The translations under genes were made by a program, and so were the position numbers. Below, in pieces: positions 8,446 through 16,164 of a DNA stretch of 52,395 nt; position 1 is the stretch's first letter, and each line of letters starts with the position of its first letter. This stretch comes from Candidatus Uhrbacteria bacterium. GTDB taxonomy: Bacteria > Patescibacteriota > Patescibacteriia > UBA9934. The DNA is taken from assembly GCA_943350635.1 (NCBI GenBank), contig CALRAI010000004.1, positions 1 to 52,395 of the forward strand, in the 5' to 3' direction. The notes beneath the pieces are model-generated. The model saw only the letters and a list, made by a program, of their open reading frames with translations. It did not search any database and was not told the origin of the DNA.

Positions 8446-8829
8446 CTATCCCGTAGCCGTTGCAAGTTGCTCGATAACGAACGTGCTGATGGCGTATGCG
8501 GAGAGCAAGATGATCAGACCAACGACGGAAGTGATGAGAATTTCCTTTGCTTTGTCCACCTTCTTTGACTCGCCTGCTGCCGTCATCCACATGAATCCTG
8601 CCCAAATGATGAGGAGCAAGAAAATAACACCAAGCACGCTAAGTAATGCAGAAATAAGTTTACCAATTGTTGCGGTGAGATCTTCCGATCCGAGTGATGC
8701 ATCGGCATTCACATCGGTGAGATTCGACGTGAGGTCTGGCGATGCGTGAACAAATGGAATACGAAGTGCTGCACCAAACGGTAATGCCACGAGTGCTGCG
8801 CCGATCAGGATGTTCTTCAGTTTCGACAT
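8446..8829 (-). CDS. T4SS-pilin-like two-helix membrane protein (paralogue 6 of 6)
   Basis: 127 residues: signal-like N-terminus (to about residue 30), a hydrophobic helix near residues 60-80, the conserved loop FMWMTAAGESKKVDKAKEI, and a second helix near residues 95-120. This matches the small CPR family annotated as type IV secretion system pilin, related in layout to VirB2. It is the last of six tandem relatives. An AT-rich gap of about 60 bp separates it from the preceding gene, and a possible -10 lies in that gap. The role as a pilus or conduit subunit is inferred from the family; no other secretion genes are in the window. Confidence 0.75.
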   Translation of the reverse strand: MSKLKNILIGAALVALPFGAALRIPFVHASPDLTSNLTDVNADASLGSEDLTATIGKLISALLSVLGVIFLLLIIWAGFMWMTAAGESKKVDKAKEILITSVVGLIILLSAYAISTFVIEQLATATG

Positions 8830-8891
8830 ACGATGTTCAAAAGATTATGTGAATAGTGTATCACGGAGCGAAAGCACTGACCTGTGGATGA

Positions 8892-9239
8892 TTATATTGC
8901 CAGAACTAACGCCCATGTCATTACGAAGAATGAAATGCCGTATGCGCAGATACAGATAATGAGTCCTATTACTGACTGTGAAAGAATTTCTTTCGCCTTT
9001 GTTACTTTCTTCGGTTCGCCAGCAGCTGTCATCCACAAAATACCTGCGTAGAGCATCAAAAAAAGGAAAACAAGTCCTAGAACACTAAAAACAGCATTCC
9101 CGACGTTTTTCAGTGTATCTATTATGGTGGTGGTTGGCGCCGTTCCGCCATATGCTCCATTCGCGGCAGTCGTAAGTGCTCCGCCAGAAAATGGGCTTGT
9201 TGTTGCTGCGGTTGCTGCTGCGAGTATATATTTCACCAT
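8892..9239 (-). CDS. T4SS-pilin-like two-helix membrane protein (paralogue 5 of 6)
   Basis: 115 residues. The N-terminus is short and Ala/Thr-rich rather than a classical signal peptide. Helix 1 is followed by the family loop ILWMTAAGEPKKVTKAKEIL and helix 2 (GLIICICAYGISFFV). The loop is almost identical to that of the neighbour at 9245-9640, so these two are the closest pair. Its ATG lies 5 bases after the stop of that neighbour, so they form one transcript. Same family and inferred role as the adjacent paralogues. Confidence 0.75.
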   Translation of the reverse strand: MVKYILAAATAATTSPFSGGALTTAANGAYGGTAPTTTIIDTLKNVGNAVFSVLGLVFLFLMLYAGILWMTAAGEPKKVTKAKEILSQSVIGLIICICAYGISFFVMTWALVLAI

Positions 9240-9244
9240 AAACG

Positions 9245-9640
9245 TTACGTAATCGCTCCCGTGGTTACCGCACTCAACATTGCATTTGTTAATGCATACG
9301 ACGCAACAATGATCACCACACCAATCACCGAGTTCACCAAAATTCCCTTTGCCTTATCTACTTTCTTCGGTTCGCCGGCTGCCGTCATCCACAAAATTCC
9401 GGCATAGAGCATTAAACAAAAGAATGCGAGTCCAACAAGACCGAGAATTGGTTGAATAATGTAAAAGCCAATAAACGCTGGTAGTGACGAGTTGTTTGCT
9501 CCGGAAATATTCGTACCAAATGCCGCGGTTCCCGTAGTAGAGAGTCCCGTCGATGACGCGTCGATGGTGGTTGCGGCGAATGCCAAGCTTGGCATACTAA
9601 GAAGTACCGCTAAGCCAAGTACCGCAAACAGTTTTCGCAT
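9245..9640 (-). CDS. T4SS-pilin-like two-helix membrane protein (paralogue 4 of 6)
   Basis: 131 residues from ATG 9640, where the signal peptide MRKLFAVLGLAVLLSMPSLA starts and AFA marks the cleavage. The frame continues 25 codons upstream, but that part overlaps the preceding gene and contains a hairpin, so it is rejected as coding. Helix 1, the loop ILWMTAAGEPKKVDKAKGIL and helix 2 follow. The untranslated stretch just upstream (about 9648-9675) folds into a GC-rich hairpin. It may separate this gene from the previous one or tune its expression. Confidence 0.75.
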   Translation of the reverse strand: MRKLFAVLGLAVLLSMPSLAFAATTIDASSTGLSTTGTAAFGTNISGANNSSLPAFIGFYIIQPILGLVGLAFFCLMLYAGILWMTAAGEPKKVDKAKGILVNSVIGVVIIVASYALTNAMLSAVTTGAIT

Positions 9641-9695
9641 AGTGCAGGCCCCAAAGCACAGGGCTTGGGGGCGAGCGTCATGAGAGAACCGGAAA

Positions 9696-10100
9696 CTATC
9701 CTGTTGTTGCACCAACCAAGGAACTCACCACGAAGGAAGCGATAGCGTATGCAGAGAGAATAATTGCCAAACCGATGATACCAGCGATAATGAGGCGCTT
9801 TGCTTCACCAACCTTTTCGTCGTTTCCGCCCGCAGTCATCCACTTAAATCCTCCAAGGAGAATAATCACCACCGCGACCACACCAAGGAAACCGAGCGCC
9901 ACACGAATCAATGAACCAATTGTGGTCGTGAGATCGCCTTGTCCGAGACCTGTGGAGTCGCCGAAGTCGGAGTTGAGCAAGTCCCCTGCTTCAAGCTGAC
10001 CCGTTGTTGCAGCATGTACCACGCTCAAGTGCACAAATGGCAGTGAAATTGCTAAACCGAGCGCCACACTCATTACGAATCGCACCAAAGATTTCATCAT
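9696..10100 (-). CDS. T4SS-pilin-like two-helix membrane protein (paralogue 3 of 6)
   Basis: 134 residues with tandem start codons (ATGATG at 10100 and 10097). The signal peptide ends at VVHA near residue 30. A mature acidic stretch (LEAGDLLNSDFGDSTG) precedes helix 1, the loop FKWMTAGGNDEKVGEAKRL, and helix 2 (GIIGLAIILSAYAIASFVV). A -10 TATACT lies about 29 bases upstream, so this gene may start its own transcript within the array. Its layout is nearest to the paralogue at 8446-8829. Confidence 0.8.
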   Translation of the reverse strand: MMKSLVRFVMSVALGLAISLPFVHLSVVHAATTGQLEAGDLLNSDFGDSTGLGQGDLTTTIGSLIRVALGFLGVVAVVIILLGGFKWMTAGGNDEKVGEAKRLIIAGIIGLAIILSAYAIASFVVSSLVGATTG

Positions 10101-10134
10101 ACGTGGTTAAAAAATAAATGTTGGTAGAAGTATA

Positions 10135-10488
10135 TCACGATACTGTGCCTGCGGTGAGTCCAGATATCAACGCGTTCACAATGGCATAAGAGGCGAAGAC
10201 GACCACGAGGCCAAGAATTGCCCATGTCATGGTGTCTTTTCCTTTGGTTACCGCCTTTTGCTCACCGCGTGACGTCATCCATGTAACTCCCCCATATACA
10301 AACATGAGCAGCGCGGCAGAGCCTATAATTGAGAGCGCGGCCGCAATAACGCGACCAAAGATCAACCGAACGTCGGTTTCGCCGAGAGGATTGATGAGCG
10401 TTACCGAATCCGTGTCAGACGCCGCGAAGGCAATCATTGGCGCAAAAATGATCAGACCTATTACAAACAAAGGGAGAAATTTTTTCAT
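10135..10488 (-). CDS. T4SS-pilin-like two-helix membrane protein (paralogue 2 of 6)
   Basis: 117 residues from ATG 10488, at the signal peptide MKKFLPLFVIGLIIFAPM with AFAA cleavage; a longer frame upstream lies inside the previous gene. Helix 1 is near residues 45-65, the loop is VTWMTSRGEQKAVTKGKDT, and helix 2 follows. The start is 4 bases after the stop of the paralogue at 10493-11053, so the two are translated in tandem. The loop carries Ser-Arg in place of Ala-Ala, as in that upstream neighbour. Confidence 0.75.
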   Translation of the reverse strand: MKKFLPLFVIGLIIFAPMIAFAASDTDSVTLINPLGETDVRLIFGRVIAAALSIIGSAALLMFVYGGVTWMTSRGEQKAVTKGKDTMTWAILGLVVVFASYAIVNALISGLTAGTVS

Positions 10489-10492
10489 AGAA

Positions 10493-11053
10493 TTATTCTG
10501 TGGTAAAGACTCCTTCGACCCCAGTGGAGCCGTCTGATCCAGGTTCAGTATTGTATCGTACCGTTTCTTCAAGCGGCGTTACGGGAACCGACGCCCCCTC
10601 CTTCGTTTTCAATCCGGCAACGATGAAATTAATCGCAACATACGATCCAAAGATAATACACAGTCCGATGACCCCAGCGGTCATTGCTGCTTTTCCTGCC
10701 TCCACCCACTTCTGTTCCCCGCGTGAGAAAAGCCATTTGAATCCACCGTACACGAACACGAAGAGCACTGCCGATCCGCTAATCCCAAGAATAAATGTGG
10801 AGAGGTTCACGAAAACCTGAAGGACGTCTGAAAGCTGACAATTTCCCGTATCACGACATGGACAGTCTGCAGAAGGACTTGTGCAGATTCCTGCAAAAAT
10901 AATTCCTTGTTGATTGCTTTTATCCGTAATAGGGCCATTGATTTCCGAAAAATCCGCCTGAAGTTCTTCCGCCCGAACAACACTCGGCAATATTGACGAG
11001 AGCGAACATGAAAGTACGATGCCGAGCAGCGCAATGCGAAACGATCGGAACAT
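10493..11053 (-). CDS. T4SS-pilin-like two-helix membrane protein, long form (paralogue 1 of 6)
   Basis: 186 residues from ATG 11053, giving the signal peptide MFRSFRIALLGIVLSCS. The extended -10 TGCTATACT ends 8 bases before this ATG, so the message is probably leaderless and this is the first gene of the array. The protein is longer than its relatives. A cysteine-rich insert near residues 50-75 (CTSPSADCPCRDTGNCQ) precedes helix 1, the loop FKWLFSRGEQKWVEAGKAA and helix 2, and there is an extra C-terminal tail. The cysteines suggest a disulfide-stabilised exposed domain. Same pilin-like family by its helix-loop-helix core. Confidence 0.75.
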   Translation of the reverse strand: MFRSFRIALLGIVLSCSLSSILPSVVRAEELQADFSEINGPITDKSNQQGIIFAGICTSPSADCPCRDTGNCQLSDVLQVFVNLSTFILGISGSAVLFVFVYGGFKWLFSRGEQKWVEAGKAAMTAGVIGLCIIFGSYVAINFIVAGLKTKEGASVPVTPLEETVRYNTEPGSDGSTGVEGVFTTE

Positions 11054-11087
11054 ATACGGAAAGTATAGCACGATCGATTTCAACAAT

Positions 11088-12497
11088 TTACAGATAGGTT
11101 TGTGCAATAACTCGCGCAGCGTTGTCCACTGCGTCTTGCGGTTCATCGGCGTAGGTACTTCCGAGAATATCGTCGATAAGTTGATTCATCGCCTTCTCCG
11201 CCGCATCGACATCTTTTCCGCGGTACCACGTTTGTGCGGTAAGAAGTTGTGCTGCAAACACGCCAAGATCCTCATCGTTCAACTGACCGGCGATTAATGA
11301 TCGTAGTGCCGTTGGCTTCTTTGCGTCGGTTAAATAGCTCCCTACGTTCGCAGCGTCGGTGGCGAACATCACAAAATTCCAGGCGTAATCTTGATACTCC
11401 GAGTCCTTCGACACGCCTTCCGCCCAATAATTTCCGTAGTTTACTTGCTGCGTTTGATCTGTGGTGGCACTAATTTGTGGAAGCGACCCAATACCCACAT
11501 TCAGCTTTGGCGCCAGTGTGCGGATAATAGGCAAATGGTAGCTGTATCCCAAGAACATCGCTGTTTGACCATTGACGAATGCGTCCAGAGACGACGGCAT
11601 ATCCGCGTTCCATGTGTACACTTCCTTTGTTGGATTTGCGAAGTCGGTAAAGAATCGCACCGCGTCCACACCTGGCGGCGCGTCACGAGGAGCATCCTTT
11701 GGAATGTCGTTTAATGTGACACGGCCACGTTCGTCCACCATTTGTACACCATTTTGCATCATGAGTACGGAAAGAATGTCTGGCGCACGCTCCACGTTCT
11801 CCGACGTGCCGAGCCCTGCACCGGATTGGGTGACTTTCCCAGCTGCGTCGATTTTTGTGAGCGATTTTACTGCTTGCTGAAAGTCGCTCCATGTGGCTGG
11901 TGGCTGAGGGATTCCTGCTGCGTTCAGCATGTCTTGATTGTAAAAGAGCGCAAGCGTATCCATGGCCATTGGCAAAGCGTAAATTGTGTCCACAGGATCT
12001 GTCTTCGCGTCTTTGATGTACGGCATCACCACGTCGTCAATAACCGCTGGTACAAAGTTCTGCTTGAGCGCCTTCATGCTCATGGTGGATTCGGACGTGG
12101 AAACCATCACCGTTTCTTTTCGCAATGTGCCTTGTGTTTCCAAATGCGAAACATTCACCGCAGCAGGCATTGGCGCGAGCAAATCGATAAAACCCCCAAG
12201 CCATGTGTTGTGTACAGCCATGACATCCGGACCCTTCCCTTCTGCAATGGAACGAATAAGTTCGTCTTGATATTCTTCAAACCGAAGTTTTGTGTATTCC
12301 ACCGTTACGTTGGGATGGAGCGTCTTATATTTATCGATCAACGTTTTCCATGAATCCGCCTCATCGAATACGCCCCACACTTTGAGGGTAATTTTGCTTG
12401 ATGCGGTGGATGCGGTGCTTCCGCCAAAGCATCCAGCACCGGTGAGCATAAGCGTTGCAAAGAGCATTGCTCCAGAAAAGAGTTTGTTGATACGCAT
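11088..12497 (-). CDS. Extracellular solute-binding lipoprotein (ABC sugar-binding type)
   Basis: 469 residues. The N-terminus is a lipoprotein signal with lipobox LTGAGC near residues 18-23. The rest matches family 1 solute-binding proteins: early KITLKVWGVFDEADSW, EYTKLRFEEYQDEL, GPDVMAVHNTWL, and a late PTALRSL segment. Such proteins hand sugars to ABC importers, but no permease or ATPase lies nearby, so the partner is encoded elsewhere or the protein has another role. The start lies 2 bases after the galU stop, so the two are co-transcribed. That pairing with a nucleotide-sugar enzyme hints at carbohydrate handling. Confidence 0.85.
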   Translation of the reverse strand: MRINKLFSGAMLFATLMLTGAGCFGGSTASTASSKITLKVWGVFDEADSWKTLIDKYKTLHPNVTVEYTKLRFEEYQDELIRSIAEGKGPDVMAVHNTWLGGFIDLLAPMPAAVNVSHLETQGTLRKETVMVSTSESTMSMKALKQNFVPAVIDDVVMPYIKDAKTDPVDTIYALPMAMDTLALFYNQDMLNAAGIPQPPATWSDFQQAVKSLTKIDAAGKVTQSGAGLGTSENVERAPDILSVLMMQNGVQMVDERGRVTLNDIPKDAPRDAPPGVDAVRFFTDFANPTKEVYTWNADMPSSLDAFVNGQTAMFLGYSYHLPIIRTLAPKLNVGIGSLPQISATTDQTQQVNYGNYWAEGVSKDSEYQDYAWNFVMFATDAANVGSYLTDAKKPTALRSLIAGQLNDEDLGVFAAQLLTAQTWYRGKDVDAAEKAMNQLIDDILGSTYADEPQDAVDNAARVIAQTYL

Positions 12498-12499
12498 AA

Positions 12500-13369
12500 T
12501 TATACGGAAAGATTTTTCAAGTATGCTCGAAGCCCTTCCTCGACTTCTGGATGCTTTAATCCCATCTGAATCTGTGCGATCACGAATTGCAGCTTGTTTC
12601 CACAGTCGTATCTATCGCCAAGAAACTCGTTGCCATACAGTTTCCCGCCTTGCATAAGGTATGTTCCAAATGCATCAGCAAGACGAATCTCACCGTCCTT
12701 CCCCGGCTCTTGTATAGCCAAAATTCTCAAAATTTCTGGCGTTAAGATTGCGCGGCCAACAAATGCAAGGTTCGACGGAGCTTCCTCTGGCTTTGGTTTT
12801 TCAACAAATTTCGAAATACTCCATTCTCGGTCCCCGAGCAACGTTCCATCGATCACTCCATAGCTCGATACCAAAGCCTTTGGAACTTGTTGCAGCGCAA
12901 TCACGGGACCGTTGTGACTGTTGTATGTTTCGATCAATTGACCAATCGCGGGAGTTTTCCCGTCGATGATGTCGTCGCCAAAGAAGATGGCTACAGATTC
13001 GTCGTCTCCAACGAACGGTGCAGCGGCAAGAATGGCGTGACCATCGCCCAATGGTTTTTGCTGACGAACAAAAGCAAATTTTGCCAACTTGCCGATGGAT
13101 TCTATCGCCTCGAGCTCTTTGAATTTCTTTTTTTGTTCCAGACGATATTCCAATTCAAAGTTACGATCAAAATGATCCTCCAGCGCGCGTTTGCCTATAG
13201 CCGTTACGAAAATAATTTCCTCAATACCTGCAGCAACGGCCTCCTCCACGATGTATTGGATAACGGGCTTATCGACGACTGGCAACATTTCTTTTGGCTG
13301 TGCTTTTGTGGCAGGCAAAAACCGTGTTCCCATTCCCGCCACCGGAATAATTGCTTTCGAAATGCGCAT
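12500..13369 (-). CDS. galU: UTP-glucose-1-phosphate uridylyltransferase
   Basis: 289 residues, the usual length for GalU. The nucleotide-binding start PVAGMGTRFLPATKAQPKEM, the DKPVIQYIVEEA block, the FFGDDIIDG motif for metal and sugar nucleotide, and FVEKPKPEEAPS are all present. The enzyme makes UDP-glucose from UTP and glucose-1-phosphate in the cytoplasm, feeding glycan synthesis. This fits the flippase/ligase pair earlier in the window. The -10 TGCTATACT ends 9 bases before the ATG with no Shine-Dalgarno sequence, implying a leaderless start. Confidence 0.95.
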   Translation of the reverse strand: MRISKAIIPVAGMGTRFLPATKAQPKEMLPVVDKPVIQYIVEEAVAAGIEEIIFVTAIGKRALEDHFDRNFELEYRLEQKKKFKELEAIESIGKLAKFAFVRQQKPLGDGHAILAAAPFVGDDESVAIFFGDDIIDGKTPAIGQLIETYNSHNGPVIALQQVPKALVSSYGVIDGTLLGDREWSISKFVEKPKPEEAPSNLAFVGRAILTPEILRILAIQEPGKDGEIRLADAFGTYLMQGGKLYGNEFLGDRYDCGNKLQFVIAQIQMGLKHPEVEEGLRAYLKNLSV

Positions 13370-13402
13370 ACAAGGAACAGTATAGCAAATCTCAATCCTC
13401 GC

Positions 13403-13431
13403 TTGCTTGTCTCCTGTTTTTTGGCTATCAT
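13403..13431 (+). promoter_or_regulatory. Possible promoter for the tRNA-Ser(CGA) transcript
   Basis: TTGCTT, a 17-base spacer and TATCAT. Transcription would begin about 130 bases before the tRNA. No reading frame with coding character lies in this leader, which is GC-rich. Confidence 0.4.
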
Positions 13432-13566
13432 CACACCGCTCAGAAACAGTGCTCCCAGTTTCAGTTTTACCTCAGTTCCGCCGAACGAAGTGAGGCGAAG
13501 CGAGCGGCCGACGCGTCGCAAGCAATCGACCTCGTCGATGCGAAAGACTGTCGGGCAAGCGAGCTA

Positions 13567-13655
13567 GGAAGGGTGGCAGAGTGGTCGAATGCGCATGACT
13601 CGAAATCATGTATACCTGAAAGGGTATCGGGAGTTCGAATCCCCCCCCTTCCGCC
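13567..13655 (+). tRNA. tRNA-Ser (anticodon CGA)
   Basis: The acceptor stem GGAAGGG pairs with CCCTTCC. The anticodon loop GACTCGAAATC carries CGA, a long variable arm (as in class II tRNAs) precedes the T loop GTTCGAATC, and CCA is encoded. The length is 89 bases. Confidence 0.95.
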
Positions 13656-13657
13656 AT

Positions 13658-13690
13658 CAAAACATCGACCGCATTGGTCGATGTTTTGTT
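13658..13690 (+). terminator. Terminator after tRNA-Ser(CGA)
   Basis: The stem AAAACATCGACC / GGTCGATGTTTT with a short loop is followed by GTTTTC, directly after the tRNA. Confidence 0.8.
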
Positions 13691-13754
13691 TTCTCTTCCC
13701 CTTTTCTCCACATGCTGTACATTAGTATCAAAGAACATCTCTTACCCTCATTCT

Positions 13755-14633
13755 ATGCAATTCAAACACGCATCGCTTCTGCTGTTCGTGGTGCTGCTCG
13801 GAACGGGAATTCTCACTGTTATCGTGATTGAACGACAAAAGGAGCTGGATGAGCAGCGCGACGCTATTTTGAGAAATATCGGCGAACCGATTAACCTTGA
13901 TGTTGATCATGAACCGGACGTTACCAAAACACCGGCACAAAATATCGATCCTGAGTCGCTCACTGAGAATCAGAATCTCTCCCTCTCCGAGGATCTTAAT
14001 GGCGACGGCACGAAAGAGAATATCAGCATTGATATTTCCGGGAATCGTACAGCAGGTACCACGACAACAATCGTGATGAACGGCACGTCGGCAATATTCC
14101 CAGGCAGCAATCCTCAAGGATATTTCGGCATTGTTGATATCGATGCATCCAATATTGAAAAGGAAATTGCGGTGAGCGACATGGGCCCAAGTAGCGACTA
14201 CACCACTGGTTTTTATCGATGGGATGGGAAATCGATTCAGTTCGTTGGAACGGTGCAGGGTTTGTACGGCGATATTGATTTGGACGGAAAGGGCATGATC
14301 ACCACCTCCACTCGCGCAACGATTCTGGACACTTGGTTCTATCGCGATAGCTTCACGCTTGGCACAGATCATCTTCTTCATCACGTCGATGCAGACTTTT
14401 ATGCTCGTGAAGGATCTTCCAACGACGTTGTTGCAACCACCAATCTGCAGTTTCAGATGTCGTCCACCAACACAACAGTTTCGATGACACTTGCTAAAGG
14501 CGAATATGCGACACTTCTTGGGTGTGACAACACCACGTGGTGCAAGCTTTCTGATCTTGAAGGAAATATCGGCTGGCTCGACACGACAACATTCGACCTC
14601 TCGACTCTTGAAGGCCTCTCCTTTGCCGACTAG
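13755..14633 (+). CDS. Membrane-anchored protein with FG-GAP-like region and SH3-like C-terminus
   Basis: 292 residues from ATG 13755. One N-terminal membrane helix (residues 8-25) acts as an uncleaved anchor, followed by a charged spacer (RQKELDEQRD). A calcium-type motif DLNGDGTKEN near residue 80 and GDIDLDGKG near residue 175 resemble FG-GAP/VCBS repeats. The last 60 residues (YATLLGCDNTTWCKLSD, GNIGWL) look like a bacterial SH3 domain, which often binds cell wall. The protein is thus probably exported and wall-facing. An ATG further upstream is in frame but lies before the likely promoter. The mscL gene follows after 6 bases. Confidence 0.65.
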   Translation: MQFKHASLLLFVVLLGTGILTVIVIERQKELDEQRDAILRNIGEPINLDVDHEPDVTKTPAQNIDPESLTENQNLSLSEDLNGDGTKENISIDISGNRTAGTTTTIVMNGTSAIFPGSNPQGYFGIVDIDASNIEKEIAVSDMGPSSDYTTGFYRWDGKSIQFVGTVQGLYGDIDLDGKGMITTSTRATILDTWFYRDSFTLGTDHLLHHVDADFYAREGSSNDVVATTNLQFQMSSTNTTVSMTLAKGEYATLLGCDNTTWCKLSDLEGNIGWLDTTTFDLSTLEGLSFAD

Positions 14634-14639
14634 CGCACT

Positions 14640-14930
14640 ATGCTGAAAGACTTCATCGTGTTCTTAAAGGAATATAACGTTACGTCCTTGGCGATTGCTT
14701 TCGTCATGGGAACCGCAACCACAGGACTCGTAACGTCGCTCGTGCAAGACATGCTCATGCCACTCCTTTCCCCGCTTTTTCTTTCTGGTTCCTGGAAAAC
14801 CGCCGTGCTCCACCTGGGTCCAGTTGCTCTCAACATTGGTGCATTCCTCGGCCAATGTCTCAACTTCTTTCTCATTGCTCTTGTGGTGTTTATCGTGGCA
14901 AAGAAAGTGTTGAAGATAGAGAGGAAGTAA
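14640..14930 (+). CDS. mscL: Large-conductance mechanosensitive channel, short form
   Basis: 96 residues (usual about 130-150). The MscL pattern is clear: LKDFIVFLKEYNVTSLAIAF aligns with the first helix, then TSLVQDMLMPLLSPL at the pore region, and a second helix ending FIVAKKVLK. The channel opens under membrane tension to release solutes during osmotic shock. The loop between the helices is shortened and the C-terminal cytoplasmic helix bundle is missing, as in other reduced genomes. It follows the SH3-like protein gene by 6 bases, so they probably share a transcript. Confidence 0.85.
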   Translation: MLKDFIVFLKEYNVTSLAIAFVMGTATTGLVTSLVQDMLMPLLSPLFLSGSWKTAVLHLGPVALNIGAFLGQCLNFFLIALVVFIVAKKVLKIERK

Positions 14931-14931
14931 C

Positions 14932-14962
14932 AAAATATCGACCAGATCGATCGATATTTTGA
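14932..14962. terminator. Bidirectional terminator
   Basis: AAAATATCGA... pairs with ...TCGATATTTT between mscL (plus) and tRNA-Ser(TGA) (minus). A and T runs on both sides let it serve both genes. Confidence 0.8.
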
Positions 14963-15050
14963 TGGCGGAGGGGGAGAGATTCGAACTCTCGGACCCTTGC
15001 GGGTCAGTGGTTTTCAAGACCACCGCACTAGACCGCTATGCGACCCCTCC
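14963..15050 (-). tRNA. tRNA-Ser (anticodon TGA)
   Basis: On the minus strand: acceptor GGAGGGG / CCCCTCC, anticodon loop GTCTTGAAAAC with TGA, a long variable arm, GTTCGAATC T loop and encoded CCA; 88 bases. Anticodon and class II arm identify serine. Confidence 0.95.
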
Positions 15051-15054
15051 GTGC

Positions 15055-15528
15055 TCATCTGTTCAGAACATTATTTTTCAAATAATGTTCCTCGCTATGG
15101 CAATTTGGACAAATCAATTCAAGATTCGACAAATTGTTATTCTTACGATTTCTATCTTTGTGATGCACGTTCAGTATCTCTGTCTTTGAGTACCCACACC
15201 GCTCACATCGTTGCCCTCGCGCTGCGATTAGTTGATGTTTCACTGCCCGTTGAGAAACAACGTTATTCTTTAACTGCCGGCCGTCATAATAAGTACCCGC
15301 TCTTTGCGTATTCGCACAAGCTCGGCTACAGGTTCGTTTATTTAGACTGGCGAGAATAGGTTTTTCACACACACGACATGGCAATTCCTTTCGACAGGAC
15401 CTTCCATAACACGCTCTGCTGCAATACACTTTTCCGAGGTTACGTTGCATTTCAACTGGCCGCTTATACATCGGCGTATTGCAAATTATGCAAGCGGTGT
15501 TCGGACGTCTTTTATATTGCTCAATCAT
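15055..15528 (-). CDS. HNH endonuclease with zinc fingers
   Basis: About 157 residues from ATG 15528; the -10 TATACT ends 6 bases before it. Three Cys pairs in the first 80 residues (CIICNTP, YCSRACYG, CRVCEKP, CSRAC) form zinc ribbons. The C-terminal HNH fold shows CERCGYSKTEILNVHHKDRN, then NLELICPNCHSEEHY. Such proteins cut or nick DNA and are often free-standing homing or mobile-element nucleases. Its 3' end lies 4 bp from the 5' end of tRNA-Ser(TGA), so insertion next to a tRNA is possible. No intron is seen around it. Confidence 0.85.
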   Translation of the reverse strand: MIEQYKRRPNTACIICNTPMYKRPVEMQRNLGKVYCSRACYGRSCRKELPCRVCEKPILASLNKRTCSRACANTQRAGTYYDGRQLKNNVVSQRAVKHQLIAARGQRCERCGYSKTEILNVHHKDRNRKNNNLSNLELICPNCHSEEHYLKNNVLNR

Positions 15529-15618
15529 CCTACCAGTATACCACACTCAGCAACCTTTCCGGCATTGTTGCGGAGGAATTGTAAGGGAAACTTTGAGTTT
15601 AGGCAATTTCTCATTATT

Positions 15619-15647
15619 TTGACACCTGACACCAATAAAAATATGTC
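15619..15647 (+). promoter_or_regulatory. Promoter-like sequence just before a terminator
   Basis: TTGACA, 17 bases and TATGTC on the plus strand, with a terminator starting only ~8 bases later. If active it would make an RNA of roughly 35 bases. No gene is linked to it. Confidence 0.3.
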
Positions 15648-15654
15648 TGATGCA

Positions 15655-15690
15655 AAAATGACTCCGCCTCGGGGTCATTTTTGTTGACTG
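15655..15690. terminator. Terminator of the copper operon
   Basis: AAAAATGACTCC, a short loop and GGGTCATTTTTG form a stem with A and T runs on both sides. It lies about 70 bases after the cupredoxin gene stop (minus strand). Confidence 0.8.
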
Positions 15691-15756
15691 TTAATAGCCT
15701 CACATGGAACGCTCTTTTCACAACGAAATCTGGAGCGTATTAAGGCTACGTATTCT

Positions 15757-16149
15757 TTATTTGAATGCAATAGCAAAGCTATACATACCCATAGAGCAGG
15801 TGCCATTGAGTGTTGTACCTGCAACTTGTGCGGGAATCTCAATGTCTGTTGTTCCGGATGGTGGAAGATTTGCGCGATAGTCGAGGCTTGGAATAGAAAT
15901 ACTTGATGAACAATCGAATGTTCCGTTGGTCGATACGCGCAATACGGAAGGAACGCCTGCTTGTGCAGTGCTCGTTGCCGGAGAGAATCCTCCTTTGGCG
16001 GTGAGTGCGATAATTTGCTGCCCATTCACGGCGTTTATATTCTCTCCGATGATTGAGGACGATAAAACACTATTGCTATTCTTTGTCATAAAGACCGTTC
16101 CTCCGATGAGAATACCGACACCGAGGATAAACCAGTTTTTTGATTCCAT
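15757..16149 (-). CDS. Membrane-anchored cupredoxin-like protein of the copper operon
   Basis: 130 residues. An N-terminal helix (FILGVGILIGGTVF) anchors a cupredoxin fold: KGGFSPATSTAQAGVPSVL, FDCSSSISIPSL, and TLNGTCSMGMYSF. The Cys of FDCSS and the CSMGM cluster would be the metal ligands, as in the cupredoxin_1 family found near copper exporters. It probably binds copper on the outer face of the membrane. It is the last gene of the csoR-copA operon, 15 bp after the HMA-TauE gene. Confidence 0.8.
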   Translation of the reverse strand: MESKNWFILGVGILIGGTVFMTKNSNSVLSSSIIGENINAVNGQQIIALTAKGGFSPATSTAQAGVPSVLRVSTNGTFDCSSSISIPSLDYRANLPPSGTTDIEIPAQVAGTTLNGTCSMGMYSFAIAFK

Positions 16150-16164
16150 ATACCAGAAATAATA

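Noticed and set aside
6578-8605. 675-residue minus-strand frame
   Set aside because: Antisense to the membrane protein gene; His/Arg-rich shadow typical of GC-rich DNA, and it lacks a Shine-Dalgarno sequence.
12887-13567. 226-residue plus-strand frame
   Set aside because: Lies on the opposite strand of galU, whose motifs are complete.
15055-15528. HNH gene as part of a group I intron
   Set aside because: It flanks tRNA-Ser(TGA) but does not interrupt it, and no intron structure was seen.
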